This document shows positions 1-8,485 of a stretch of DNA of 64,000 nt, piece after piece; positions within the stretch are counted from its first letter, which is position 1, and each line of letters begins with the position of its first letter. The DNA is from Sedimenticola sp. GTDB taxonomy: Bacteria; Pseudomonadota; Gammaproteobacteria; Chromatiales; Chromatiaceae. Under the pieces are notes generated by a model that was given only the letters and a program-made list of their open reading frames with translations, was not told the DNA's origin and searched no databases. Location: assembly GCA_026985055.1 (NCBI GenBank), contig JALSQZ010000061.1, positions 1 to 64,000 on the forward strand. The letters are read 5' to 3'. The position numbers and the translations under genes were made by a program.

Positions 1-11
1 ATCCCTGGAGG

Positions 12-86
12 GCGATTAACTCAGCTTATCGAATTCGTTAAATAGACTGACTATTCGCCTCATTCGATAAACTGATTTAATTCGCC
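12..86. repeat. Imperfect inverted repeat at left edge
   Basis: A 24-25 base arm beginning ggcgattaactcag at 12 pairs with a complementary arm ending tgatttaattcgcc at 86, separated by about 26 bases. It can fold into a long hairpin. No matching second copy was noticed in the window. The stretch 1-213 holds no gene; this dyad is the only structure seen. It may be the end of a larger element cut by the window edge. Confidence 0.5.
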
Positions 87-213
87 CCCAGTGATTTTCG
101 CTTCGATCGGTTAAATCCGACAGACTCCTTAGGATGAAGAAAACCCCGTTTTTCGACGGCCTGCTGGAGACAGAATATGATGGGTGGGGTTCAGTTGGAC
201 TACAGGTTCTTTC

Positions 214-507
214 ATGGCATCAAATAATCGCAAACCCACAACTGAGGAAGCCATGCGCGACATCATTGCCCGGGTGCGCGTTGCGATTCCTCTCGACCTG
301 CCTGAAATACAGCTGTGCGGAGATGAGTGCAGGAGTTGTTCGCTGAAGCTGGTGGAGTTCATGAGGGCTGAGCTGGATAACTGGGAGGCGCGTCTTGATG
401 CTGGGGAGAAGCCGGGCCTGGCGGATTTGAGCCGTCTTGAACGCACTGCGCGCAAGGTACACGCGGCCCTGGAAAAAAACGGTTTGCCGGTGATCAGGCA
501 GGAGTGA
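214..507 (+). CDS. Small conserved-looking protein of unknown function
   Basis: A 97-residue soluble, mostly helical protein when started at the ATG at 214; a longer frame opens at 184 (GTG/ATG-type start) but adds a poorly structured tail. It has no signal peptide or membrane segment. A short cysteine cluster (CGDECRSC) in the first half could bind metal or be redox active, followed by a charged helical region. Its 3' end overlaps the 3' end of the convergent carboxypeptidase gene by 14 bases. The family was not recognised, so no function is assigned. Confidence 0.55.
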   Translation: MASNNRKPTTEEAMRDIIARVRVAIPLDLPEIQLCGDECRSCSLKLVEFMRAELDNWEARLDAGEKPGLADLSRLERTARKVHAALEKNGLPVIRQE

Positions 508-2026
508 AGCGCTCTCGCAGATGTCTGATGAAATGATCAGGGTTCAATATTTCTCCAGTAGCCTGCTGCATGAGCGCATCGGTGCTGTGATAGCTTCCCC
601 ATGACCAGATGTTTTCCGCCTGCCACTGGTTCAGGGCCAGGAAGTCGCCCCTGCTGATCTGTTCGTCGAGACTGGTTATGGATTGGTTTGCCGCCTGGTA
701 CAACTGGGCAGCATTCATGGCGCCCAGAGTATAGGTGGGAAAGTAACCCAGCATGCCATGGGTCCAGTGGATATCCTGCATGCATCCGTCCCGGTAATTG
801 TCTTTTGTGGGCAGACCCAGATAGGCCTGCATCTTCTCATTCCAGGCCTCCGGTATGTCGGCTACCTTGAGGCTGCCGGAGATCAGATCCTGTTCCAGTT
901 CATAGCGCAGAATGACATGCAGGGGATAGCTCGCCTCATCGGCGTTGACCCGAATATAACCGGGCTTGACCCGGTTGTAGAGCTGGTACAGATTGTCTGC
1001 ATCCCAACAGGAGTCGGGAGTTTGGCCATTACCCAGATGCCTGTGCATCAATGGAGCGCAAAATTGCAGAAATGCCTGGCCACGGCATATCTGCATCTCC
1101 TGGAACAGACTCTGGCTTTCATGTATTCCCATGCTTCTTGCCCTGCCCACCGGTTGGGAAATCCATTTTCGCGGCAAGCCCTGCTCATACTTGGCATGGC
1201 CGGTTTCATGCAGAACGCCCATCAAACTTTCACTGAAATCGTTGTTCGAATAACGGGTGGTGATGCGCACGTCTTCAGGCACGCCGCCGCAGAAAGGGTG
1301 GTGGCTGGTATCCAGTCTGCCGTGCTGGAAATCGAAACCGACTGCCTCCATCAGCTCCATGGCCAGGGCTTTCTGTTTTTCAGCGGGAAACTGACCTGCG
1401 GGCTGAACCAGGACGTCTGCTTTCTGTTGCTCTGCGATGTGCATGACAAAAGATGGCAGAAAGGCCTTGAGCCTTGAAAATACCGCGTCGAGCTGGCTGC
1501 TCAGTTGCCCGGGTTCATAGAGATTGAGCAGGGCGTCGTAAGGAGACAGTCCGGATGCGTCGCTGCGCATGGCGGCCTGTTCACGGGTCAGTTCGATGAC
1601 CTCGGAAAGCAAAGGCTGGAAATCCTTCCAGTTGTTTTGTTCGCGCAAGCTGCGCCAGGCATTTTCGCATCGGGAACTGGCGATGGCATGTCGTCGTACC
1701 AGTTCGGAAGTGACACTGCTGGCATTGAACCACTCGCGCTTCATTTCACGCAGGTTAGCCTGTTCCCAGGCGGATAGTCTGTCTCGGGCCTGATCCGCCC
1801 TTTCCAGCAACTCCCCGGTTGCGGGGCTTCCCAGCAGGTCATTGATCAGGGATGAGATTTCCGCCAGTGCCTCGCCTCGCGCCTCGCTGCCTCCAGGCGG
1901 CATCATGGTTGCCGAGTCCCAGTGAGCCATGGATGCCAGATGTCTGAGGTTGTGAATCTTGTGAAACAGGGCTTCCAACTGCTTGTATGCGTGGGTATCG
2001 GTCAACGACAGTCTCCTGTTGCTCAT
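494..2026 (-). CDS. Carboxypeptidase Taq-type metallopeptidase (M32)
   Basis: Cytoplasmic zinc metallocarboxypeptidase of family M32, which removes C-terminal residues from peptides. The 510-residue length fits the family (about 500). The zinc motif HETGH is at residues 273-277, inside the family-typical block GVLHETGHAKYEQGLP, and the downstream helix GIHESQSLFQE carries the third-ligand glutamate expected in M32. The ATG at 2026 overlaps the stop of the upstream AhpD-like gene as ATGA, so the two are probably translationally coupled. Family assignment is firm; the physiological substrate is unknown. Confidence 0.93.
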   Translation of the reverse strand: MSNRRLSLTDTHAYKQLEALFHKIHNLRHLASMAHWDSATMMPPGGSEARGEALAEISSLINDLLGSPATGELLERADQARDRLSAWEQANLREMKREWFNASSVTSELVRRHAIASSRCENAWRSLREQNNWKDFQPLLSEVIELTREQAAMRSDASGLSPYDALLNLYEPGQLSSQLDAVFSRLKAFLPSFVMHIAEQQKADVLVQPAGQFPAEKQKALAMELMEAVGFDFQHGRLDTSHHPFCGGVPEDVRITTRYSNNDFSESLMGVLHETGHAKYEQGLPRKWISQPVGRARSMGIHESQSLFQEMQICRGQAFLQFCAPLMHRHLGNGQTPDSCWDADNLYQLYNRVKPGYIRVNADEASYPLHVILRYELEQDLISGSLKVADIPEAWNEKMQAYLGLPTKDNYRDGCMQDIHWTHGMLGYFPTYTLGAMNAAQLYQAANQSITSLDEQISRGDFLALNQWQAENIWSWGSYHSTDALMQQATGEILNPDHFIRHLRERFTPA

Positions 2027-2580
2027 TCTGTCTTTTCCAGGGCTTTTACCAGACTGGGTATCTGTGACAGAGCCGGCGCGCCATCCATCAGCAGAGCGAT
2101 GGGCATGACTTCGACTATGGCTTCTGCTTCATGACCGAGACTGCGTGCGGAGCGGACATGCAGGCGTATGTGTTTGCGATGTTGCATGACGATGGAGATT
2201 CCCAGAGCGATGAGCTCCCGGTTGCGGGGTTTGATTGCTCCCTTGGCGAGAACAAACTGCTGCCAGGATTTCTTCCATGATTTCCACAGGTGCTCGTCCT
2301 TGCCCGGGGTCGAGCGCATGAACAGTGCGATGCGCCGCACCTGCTCCAGCTCGTCTTCGCTGGCGCCGATGTGTTTTGCATCATCCGCGTGTATGCAGAT
2401 GCAGCGTTCACACTGCTTGTGCAGGGCGATGCCAAAGGTAACCAGTTCCTTGGTCTTGCGGCCCAGCAGACCCTTCCTGGTGCTTTCCTGGGAAAGCTCA
2501 CCAATGATTTCCAGAAACTCCCCGATGCCATAGCTGCGGGCTTTTCTGACTGCGTGTAAAAATGTCGATGTTGATTCCAT
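2023..2580 (-). CDS. AhpD/carboxymuconolactone decarboxylase-like protein
   Basis: A 185-residue all-helical protein with two AhpD-like repeats. The first carries the redox-type motif CERCICIHADDAKH (CxxC plus the trailing histidine region typical of AhpD proteins). The second (roughly residues 115-175) has the same fold pattern but MQHRKHIRLH in place of the CxxC, so only the first half looks catalytic. An in-frame ATG exists at 2679, but the ATG at 2580 is preceded by AGGAGCCCC, a good ribosome site, and removes a basic non-family tail. It is the first gene of a two-gene operon with the M32 peptidase. A peroxide- or thiol-related role is inferred from the family only. Confidence 0.8.
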   Translation of the reverse strand: MESTSTFLHAVRKARSYGIGEFLEIIGELSQESTRKGLLGRKTKELVTFGIALHKQCERCICIHADDAKHIGASEDELEQVRRIALFMRSTPGKDEHLWKSWKKSWQQFVLAKGAIKPRNRELIALGISIVMQHRKHIRLHVRSARSLGHEAEAIVEVMPIALLMDGAPALSQIPSLVKALEKTE

Positions 2581-2682
2581 GGGGCTCCTGATACGGCGCG
2601 GAAACGAGGCTGGCAGGCCTGTACAAAATTTGGCTAATTCCCGCCTGGAATTATGACCTGTTTGTGTTGCGCTTGCCATATG

Positions 2683-2780
2683 AACATCTTCAACAAGGCA
2701 TGTGAAAATACGCTTTCCATGGATTTTTTCTTGCCTTGCAGAGAAGACGTGATTTCTTTGCTGCTCATGCTGGAATCCAG
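2683..2780. repeat. Degenerate family A hairpin repeat
   Basis: This segment keeps the order of family A landmarks (gtgaaaata..., ttccatggatttttt, gaagacgtgatttctttgct) with many mismatches. It lies in the 300-base space between the AhpD-like gene and dcd. Apart from this remnant and the dcd leader, nothing else is visible there. Confidence 0.4.
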
Positions 2781-2880
2781 GCTTTGGGTTGGGGGATGTC
2801 CAGGATTCATGACCAAATCAGCGGTTCTCATGGTATATACTTGCGCCAGTCAAAATCATTCTTTTGGGCAAGCTGAAACA

Positions 2881-3447
2881 ATGAGCATCAAATCAGACAA
2901 ATGGATTCGGCGCATGGCCGAGGATGAAGGCATGATAGAACCCTTCGAGCCGGGCCAGATGCGTGAGAGCAGTCAGGGACGCATGATCTCCTATGGCACT
3001 TCCAGCTATGGTTACGATGTGCGCTGTGCCGATGAATTCAAGATTTTTACCAATATCAATTCCGCAGTGGTGGATCCCAAGAATTTTGATGACAGCAGTT
3101 TTGTCGATGTCCAGTCTGATGTCTGCATCATCCCGCCAAATTCTTTTGCGCTGGCCCGGACGGTGGAATATTTTCGCATTCCCCGCAGGGTGTTGACCAT
3201 TTGTCTGGGAAAATCCACCTACGCCCGTTGTGGCATCATTGTCAATGTCACCCCATTGGAACCCGAATGGGAAGGCCATGTGACCCTGGAATTTTCCAAC
3301 ACAACGCCTCTTCCGGCCAAGATTTATGCCAATGAAGGAGTGGCCCAGATGTTGTTCTTCGAATCTGACGAAGTCTGTGAAACCTCATATCGGGATCGTG
3401 GTGGGAAATACCAGAAACAGCGAGGCGTGACCTTGCCCAAGGCATGA
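2881..3447 (+). CDS. dcd: dCTP deaminase
   Basis: Deaminates dCTP to dUTP, feeding dTMP synthesis. The protein has 188 residues, matching the usual proteobacterial length of about 190. Family blocks are all visible: [13 protein letters not shown] near residue 38, [10 protein letters not shown] with the catalytic Ser/Arg, and [20 protein letters not shown] with the catalytic glutamate. A longer frame upstream (from 2653) runs through repeat sequence and is not part of the family, so the ATG at 2881 (MSIKSDKWI) was chosen. The gene stands alone, with a family D element directly downstream. Confidence 0.97.
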   Translation: MSIKSDKWIRRMAEDEGMIEPFEPGQMRESSQGRMISYGTSSYGYDVRCADEFKIFTNINSAVVDPKNFDDSSFVDVQSDVCIIPPNSFALARTVEYFRIPRRVLTICLGKSTYARCGIIVNVTPLEPEWEGHVTLEFSNTTPLPAKIYANEGVAQMLFFESDEVCETSYRDRGGKYQKQRGVTLPKA

Positions 3448-3462
3448 ATGCCGCCATTTTTA

Positions 3463-3749
3463 GTATTAACCTGGCACCAATCTATGTCACCCTCAGCCAC
3501 CACGAGCGCACCCGTGGCGAGGCGCCGCACCGAAGGCAGGGTGATCCCCTGTCGAGGTGCGGCAACGACGTCCACGGGGGTGCTCGTGGTGGCCGAACCG
3601 ATTGAATTTCAAAAAGATTGGGACGTCAGACAAAAGCCAGCACTTTGTTGCGCTTCTTGCCAATAGAATCACCATTACCTGCAAAGCGCGCCGCGTTCTG
3701 ACTTTTGTCTGATGTCCTGAGGATGGCATAGATTGGTGCCGGGTTAATA
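3463..3749. repeat. Family D nested-palindrome element
   Basis: A 287 bp non-coding unit whose ends are near-perfect 23 bp inverted repeats (tattaacctggcaccaatc at the left; gattggtgccgggttaata at the right). Inside are two further dyads: ccaccacgagcgcacccgtgg (3497-3517 region) against ccacgggggtgctcgtggtgg, and gacgtcagacaaaag against cttttgtctgatgtc. No open frame with family signal was found. The right 60 bases recur at 48244-48305. It looks like a MITE-type element. Confidence 0.75.
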
Positions 3750-3762
3750 GCTGTAAATCATT

Positions 3763-3843
3763 GAAAATGAAGAAACCGGGAAGTCACATTTTTCGGTTTC
3801 GGGGTTGAAAAAGTCCAGGGAAGGACTTTTTCAACATCCTGTT
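3763..3843. repeat. Family B hairpin repeat
   Basis: Two consecutive hairpins: aaaccgggaag/cggttt and gttgaaaaagtcc...ggactttttcaac, ending acatcctgtta. The same two-hairpin unit recurs at 51029-51111. It directly precedes the leader of the hemolysin-family gene, so it could affect transcription into that cluster. Together with the family D element it fills the 432-base gap after dcd. Confidence 0.65.
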
Positions 3844-3879
3844 AAGATTTTGTTAAGCTGATTCCGTCAGACTGTCCTC

Positions 3880-4608
3880 ATGGATAGTCTTTCTTCACTT
3901 CGCTGGCCTTGCCCGTTGTTTTCTTCTTCTACTGGAGATCAGGGCGCGCGCCTGAGCCGCAATCAGGGAACATGCACACAGCGGATTCTGTTGATGGATG
4001 CCGGGCATCCTGACCGTGGCAGGGCCGAAGCCATGGTTCAGCAGGTTTTCGAGCAGACCTATGCGGCGAAACTCCGGTCTTTCTATCCCTTTTTGCTTGG
4101 CATCATGGGATCAGGCGGAGAATTTCTCGCAGTTGCCGGCATACGTCCCGGAAACCTCCCGCTGTTTGCCGAGCATTATCTGGATGGCTCCGTAGAGGAG
4201 CTGTTGGATGTGCCCCGGGACGAAATCGTCGAGGTTGGCAATCTGGCGACCCGCAGAAGTGGTGAAATACGCTGGATTATTGCTGCAGTGACGGCTTTTT
4301 TGCATGGCGCAGGATTCAGCCGGGTGTTGTTTACCATTACGCCATTGCTGCGTAACAGTTTCAGGCGCATGGGCCTGCCCTTGCATCATCTGGCACATGC
4401 GCGCAGGGAATGCCTGCCGGAGGAAATGGCTGGTGACTGGGGAGCTTATTATGAGAGTGAACCGGAAGTCTGTTATGGACAGATAGCCATTGGGTATCGT
4501 TCTTTCCGCGAGAGTCTGTGTTCCACCGAGCCATTGCGTCTGACCTGGGAAAAAGCCCTGTTGCTGGGTGAAACGGCTGGCAGGCGTCTGCGTGAGGATA
4601 AGTCATGA
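3880..4608 (+). CDS. Thermostable hemolysin family protein (GNAT-like)
   Basis: A 242-residue protein of the thermostable-hemolysin (T_hemolysin) family. Diagnostic blocks are the helix around RAEAMVQQVFEQTYAAKL, then IVEVGNLATRRSGEIRW, the helix-strand LHGAGFSRVLFTIT with LRNSFRRMGLP, and WGAYYESEPEVCYGQIAIG near the C-terminus. From memory this pattern resembles acyltransferase/autoinducer-synthase folds, so an acyl transfer role is plausible while true haemolysis is doubtful. The start is uncertain: the ATG at 3880 has no clear ribosome site, and an ATG at 3994 would trim the first 38 residues, including a likely first strand. It overlaps the next gene by 4 nt, heading a probable biosynthetic operon. 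Confidence 0.8.
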   Translation: MDSLSSLRWPCPLFSSSTGDQGARLSRNQGTCTQRILLMDAGHPDRGRAEAMVQQVFEQTYAAKLRSFYPFLLGIMGSGGEFLAVAGIRPGNLPLFAEHYLDGSVEELLDVPRDEIVEVGNLATRRSGEIRWIIAAVTAFLHGAGFSRVLFTITPLLRNSFRRMGLPLHHLAHARRECLPEEMAGDWGAYYESEPEVCYGQIAIGYRSFRESLCSTEPLRLTWEKALLLGETAGRRLREDKS

Positions 4609-6092
4609 GCCGGATTCTTGATGCTCTTTTCCGGCATGCACAATGTAATGCAGAGAAAATTGCCGTGCAGGGCGATGAGACGAGCCTGAGCTGGCAGGAT
4701 CTGGAAAAAGCCAGTGGCAAACTGGGCGCATTGCTGGAGGGTGTTTGCTGTCTGGGCCTGTTTCTGGAAAATTCCCCTGCCTGGGTCGTCGCTGATATCG
4801 CCGCACTGCGTCAGGGCGTCATCTGTGTTCCCGTACCCGGTTTTTTCAGTAACAGGCAAAAACAGCATGTGTTGAAAGACACCGGCATGGATGTCTTGCT
4901 TTGTGACGACGAAAATCTTCTTGCGCTGCTCGATGACAGCTGGAGCGTTGAACCTGTTGCCGTGGCTGGACAAGCATTACTGCTTGCAAGACGATCCGGC
5001 AAGCCTGTACCCATCCATCCAGGAACTGCAAAGATCACTTTTACCTCCGGCACCACAGGGATGCCCAAGGGCGTATGTCTGGGGCTGGAGGCCATGGAAC
5101 AGGTGGCGCAGAGCCTGAGTGAGTTGTCAGACGCTTCTTCCCGGGATCGGGTGCTTGCCCTGCTGCCACTCGGGATTCTTCTGGAGAATATTGGCTCGAT
5201 CTATGTGCCGATCCTGTCTGGAGCGTGCATGCTCTTGCCTTCTTCCCAAAGCCTGGGGCGGATGGGTTCCGGAAGCATGGATGCAAGGAAACTGGGCGCC
5301 TGTCTGCGGCGACTGGAACCCAGTGCCTTGATCGTGCCGCCGCAACTGCTGAAGTTGCTCATGGGTCTGGCGGCTACAGGTCAGTTGCCGAAAAGTTTTC
5401 GTTTTCTCGCCGTTGGTGGCGCCATGTTGGCGGAAACACAGTTGGAGAAGGCTCAGGAACTGGGGTTGCCGGTTTATCAGGGATATGGTTTGTCCGAAAC
5501 AGCTTCCGTGGTCGCAATGAACATTCCCGGGAACAGCCGTCCCGGCTCCGTGGGGAAAGTACTGCCGCACAACGAACTGTGTATATCCCCCCAGGGTGAA
5601 ATTCTGGTTCGTGGCAACTTGTTCCAGGGGTACCTGCACCAGAAGGGCTGGAATCCGCAGGACTTTTTCCCCACCGGTGATCTGGGCTACCTGGACGAAC
5701 AAGGTTTTCTGTATGTCACCGGGCGGCGCAAGAATCTGATTATTACTGCTTACGGACGGAATGTGTCGGCAGAATGGCCGGAGGCGGAATTACTGGCGGA
5801 GCCGGAGCTGATCCAGGCGGTTGTCTTTGGTGACGCTCGTCCGTGGTTGTCCGCGGTACTGGTGCCAGCTCCAGGCGTGGCCAGGTCAAATCTTCATCAG
5901 GCGCTGGTGCGGGTCAACCAGCGCCTTCCGGACTATGCCAGGATAGTGGACTACCTGATTGCCGAAGAACCTTTCAGTTTGTCGAACGACATGGTCACAG
6001 CCAATGGCCGGCCCCGAAGGGAAAACATCTACAACTATTATCGGCATCAGCTGAATGCCTTGTACAAGAGGGAACAAAGTCGTGTTTTATGA
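4605..6092 (+). CDS. AMP-binding (acyl/aryl adenylate-forming) ligase
   Basis: A 495-residue member of the ANL superfamily, which activates a carboxylic acid as an acyl adenylate. Core motifs are present: TFTSGTTGMPKGV near residue 147, GYGLSETASV near 300, TGDLGYLDEQGFLYVTGRRKN near 360-380. The C-terminal position that normally holds the catalytic lysine (GK in TxxGKxxR) reads NGRPRREN, so lysine is replaced by arginine. The ATG overlaps the hemolysin-family stop as ATGA. The acid activated cannot be read from sequence; a fatty acid is a reasonable guess given the neighbours. Confidence 0.88.
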   Translation: MSRILDALFRHAQCNAEKIAVQGDETSLSWQDLEKASGKLGALLEGVCCLGLFLENSPAWVVADIAALRQGVICVPVPGFFSNRQKQHVLKDTGMDVLLCDDENLLALLDDSWSVEPVAVAGQALLLARRSGKPVPIHPGTAKITFTSGTTGMPKGVCLGLEAMEQVAQSLSELSDASSRDRVLALLPLGILLENIGSIYVPILSGACMLLPSSQSLGRMGSGSMDARKLGACLRRLEPSALIVPPQLLKLLMGLAATGQLPKSFRFLAVGGAMLAETQLEKAQELGLPVYQGYGLSETASVVAMNIPGNSRPGSVGKVLPHNELCISPQGEILVRGNLFQGYLHQKGWNPQDFFPTGDLGYLDEQGFLYVTGRRKNLIITAYGRNVSAEWPEAELLAEPELIQAVVFGDARPWLSAVLVPAPGVARSNLHQALVRVNQRLPDYARIVDYLIAEEPFSLSNDMVTANGRPRRENIYNYYRHQLNALYKREQSRVL

Positions 6093-6729
6093 AGATTTGC
6101 TGGCGGCTACCGAATCGGCTCGCTCGGAGTTTCTTGAAATCGATGCCATCAAACGCGGCATGATGGGACAAATATCCCTGCCGGCGTATGTGGCGTTTCT
6201 TGTTCAGGCCTATCATCATGTCAAGCATACCGTACCTTTGCTCATGGCCTGTGGCAGCCGTCTGCCCATGCACAAGGAATGGTTGCGGGAAGCCATTGCA
6301 GAATACATCGAAGAGGAAACAGGACATCAGGAATGGATTCTGAATGACATCGAGGCCTGTGGAATGGACAAGGAGCATGTGCGCAATGGCAAACCACATG
6401 CGAGTACCGAACTGATGGTTGCTTATGCCTGGGACAGTGTGCAAAGGGGCAATCCCGCAAGCTTGTTTGGCATGGTGCTGGTTCTGGAAGGCACCAGTGT
6501 GAACCTTGCAACCATGGCCGCCGAAAGCATACAGCAGGCGCTGGATCTGCCGGATGCGGCGTTCAGCTACCTGACCTCCCATGGTTCCCTGGATGTCAGT
6601 CACATGAAGTTTTTTGAAAAACTCATGAACCGAATCCAGGAAGAAGATGACCGGCAGGCGATCACGCACATGGCAAACATGATGTATGCCTTGTATGGAA
6701 ATGTGTTTCGCAGTTTGCCTCTTGACTAA
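6082..6729 (+). CDS. Iron-containing redox enzyme, haem-oxygenase/TENA fold
   Basis: A 215-residue all-helical protein of the haem-oxygenase-like diiron oxidase group (TENA/THI-4-like, which includes UndA-type fatty acid decarboxylases). Candidate metal ligands sit in YHHVKHTVP, in EYIEEETGHQEW and in DVSHMKFFE, the expected positions for helices 2, 3 and 6. The GTG at 6082 is preceded by AGAGGG at 9 nt spacing and gives the family-typical start MFYEDLL; an ATG at 6055 is also in frame. It overlaps the ligase gene by 11 nt. Paired with an acid-activating ligase, it may oxidise the ligase product or its precursor (inference). Confidence 0.8.
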   Translation: MFYEDLLAATESARSEFLEIDAIKRGMMGQISLPAYVAFLVQAYHHVKHTVPLLMACGSRLPMHKEWLREAIAEYIEEETGHQEWILNDIEACGMDKEHVRNGKPHASTELMVAYAWDSVQRGNPASLFGMVLVLEGTSVNLATMAAESIQQALDLPDAAFSYLTSHGSLDVSHMKFFEKLMNRIQEEDDRQAITHMANMMYALYGNVFRSLPLD

Positions 6730-6730
6730 C

Positions 6731-6928
6731 AACAGGCTGTCGAAAAACGCAGTTTTTCGACAGCCTGTGTGTGGTATAGGGCATCTCGAAAAATCGAAAT
6801 GCCCGAGTGGGACAGGGATGTCCCACCATTTTCGATCACCACAAGTGATGGAAAATGTGAGCAAAGAGGAAATCGCATTTTCTCTTTGCGGCGAGAAAAA
6901 TTCCATGGAAGGAATTTTTCGAGACCCC
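6731..6928. repeat. Family A five-hairpin repeat with terminator-like hairpin
   Basis: From 6733 to 6766 lies a strong hairpin (ggctgtcgaaaaa/tttttcgacagcc), followed at 6779-6925 by a full family A unit: hairpin gggcatctcgaaa/atgccc, gggacagggatgtccc dyad, cattttcgatcacc/gatggaaaatg, gcaaagaggaaatc/ttctctttgc, and gagaaaaattcc/ggaatttttcgag. It fills the 299-base gap between the iron enzyme gene and the TPR gene. It may terminate or attenuate transcription between the two halves of the cluster. Confidence 0.8.
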
Positions 6929-7028
6929 CAATAGAGATACGGAAAAGTCCATTGGCGTAAGCCAATGCAAATGTACCGTTTTGGAACAGCCTTTTTCAGG
7001 CTGTTTGAAGTTGAATGAGGAGTTGAAC

Positions 7029-7664
7029 ATGAAAAAAGCAATGTTGGCAGCTTGTATGCTGTTGTTGGAATCCATGGCATTTGCCATGCCAGTCGAGGAA
7101 CTGACCAGGATTCAGCATGATTGGGCGGTGGCGAATTACAACACCCCCGAAGATCAGCAGGAAGCAGCTTTTGAAAAACTGGTAAACCGGGCTCGTGATC
7201 TGGTGAAACGCTATCCGGAGGAGGCAGAGCCAAAAATATGGTTGGCCATTGTTCTCAGCAGTGATGCCGGCGTGAATGGCGGCTTGGGTGCATTGGGCAA
7301 GGTCAAGGAGGCCAAGAAACTTCTCGAAGCTGCGGAAAAGATCAATCCGGATGCGTTGAATGGATCCATATATACGTCCCTGGGCAGCCTTTATTATCAG
7401 GTGCCGGGCTGGCCCATCGGCTTTGGAAATGATGAGAAGGCGGAGCAGTATCTGAAGAAAGCGTTGCAACGCAATCCTCAGGGAATCGATCCCAATTATT
7501 TCTATGCCGACTATCTTCTTGAAAACGACAAACCGGAAATGGCGTTGAAGTATCTGAAAAAGGCCATGGCGGCGCCTCCCCGGCCAGATCGGCCTTTGGC
7601 GGACAAAGGCAGGCGTGAAGAGGTGCGCCAGGCCATGGCACGCGCGCATGAGATGCTGGATTGA
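7029..7664 (+). CDS. Exported TPR-like protein of unknown function
   Basis: A 211-residue protein with an N-terminal signal peptide (MKKAMLAACMLLLESMAFA) and helical repeats resembling tetratricopeptide units around residues 55-115 and 135-190 (for example AEQYLKKALQRNPQGIDPNYFYADYL, seen as overlapping helices). The ATG at 7029 has a good GAGGAG ribosome site; an upstream frame from 6981 is not supported. It lies 12 nt before the SDR gene and probably shares its transcript. A periplasmic scaffold or adaptor for the cluster product is possible, but no enzymatic motif is visible. Confidence 0.75.
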   Translation: MKKAMLAACMLLLESMAFAMPVEELTRIQHDWAVANYNTPEDQQEAAFEKLVNRARDLVKRYPEEAEPKIWLAIVLSSDAGVNGGLGALGKVKEAKKLLEAAEKINPDALNGSIYTSLGSLYYQVPGWPIGFGNDEKAEQYLKKALQRNPQGIDPNYFYADYLLENDKPEMALKYLKKAMAAPPRPDRPLADKGRREEVRQAMARAHEMLD

Positions 7665-7675
7665 CGGAAGCTGCC

Positions 7676-8485
7676 ATGAAACTGGAAAATGCACGAGTAT
7701 TGCTTGTTGGCGCCGCGGGTGGAATCGGTAGACATCTGGCCAGGGAGTTGCTGAAAGCAGGCGCGCGGCCCTGTCTGATTGCCTTGCGGGAACAGGAACT
7801 GGAAAGCTTGCGGGATTTTCTGGGTGATTCTGCCTCACAAGCCTGTTATCTGGCGGCGGACGTGACCGACCCGGATGCTCGCCAGGCCTGTATTGAAATG
7901 GCGCAGAAGCAGCTGGGCGGCGTGGATATACTGATCAATCTGGCCGGCATCAATGCTTTTGCCTGTTATGAAGAGCAATCACCTGAAGCCATCGAACGGA
8001 TCATGATGGTAAACAGCATCGCTCCCATGCTCATCACTCATGCGCTACTGCCACAAATGCTGAAGCGGAGAAAGGGGCAGATCGTGAACATAGGCTCCAC
8101 TTTCGGCAGCATTGGCTTTTCCTGCTTTACGGCTTATTCCACCAGCAAATTTGCCTTGCGCGGTTTTTCCCAGGCGCTGCGCCGGGAGTTGGCCGATACC
8201 GGAATAGAAGTAACCTATATTGCTCCACGAGGTGTGGACACTCCCCTGAATCCTCCACAAGTCCATGCCATGGCCAAGGAGGTAAAAATGGCTTTTGACA
8301 AGCCGGAAGTCGTGGCTAGCGAAATACTGGAGGCGATACGCAAGGGAAGCAAGGAGAAATACATTGGTTTTCCCGAATCCCTGTTTGCCCGGATAAATGG
8401 TATCTTTCCCGGCGTGGTGGACAGTTCGCTGAGGAAACAGAACCCGGTCATGAGGAAATATGCGACAACTGGAGGCATGGATTGA
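7676..8485 (+). CDS. Short-chain dehydrogenase/reductase
   Basis: A 269-residue classical SDR using NAD(P)H. The cofactor loop is VGAAGGIGRHLA near residue 10, the structural motif is NLAGIN near 84, the catalytic serine is in GSTFGS and the Tyr/Lys pair is in AYSTSKFALRGFSQALRRE. The ATG at 7676 with GGAAG upstream is preferred over an in-frame TTG at 7661. The substrate is unknown. It belongs by position to the ligase/iron-oxidase cluster, and its stop overlaps the response regulator start, tying metabolism to regulation. Confidence 0.88.
   Translation: MKLENARVLLVGAAGGIGRHLARELLKAGARPCLIALREQELESLRDFLGDSASQACYLAADVTDPDARQACIEMAQKQLGGVDILINLAGINAFACYEEQSPEAIERIMMVNSIAPMLITHALLPQMLKRRKGQIVNIGSTFGSIGFSCFTAYSTSKFALRGFSQALRRELADTGIEVTYIAPRGVDTPLNPPQVHAMAKEVKMAFDKPEVVASEILEAIRKGSKEKYIGFPESLFARINGIFPGVVDSSLRKQNPVMRKYATTGGMD

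Noticed and set aside
2653..2880. N-terminal extension of dcd in frame from 2653
   Set aside because: It runs through a degenerate hairpin repeat, and dcd proteins start at the equivalent of the ATG at 2881.
6779..6928. Short frames inside family A copies that read like ENVSKEEIAFSL in several places
   Set aside because: The similarity arises because the repeats themselves are similar in DNA; the frames are open by chance and have no ribosome sites.
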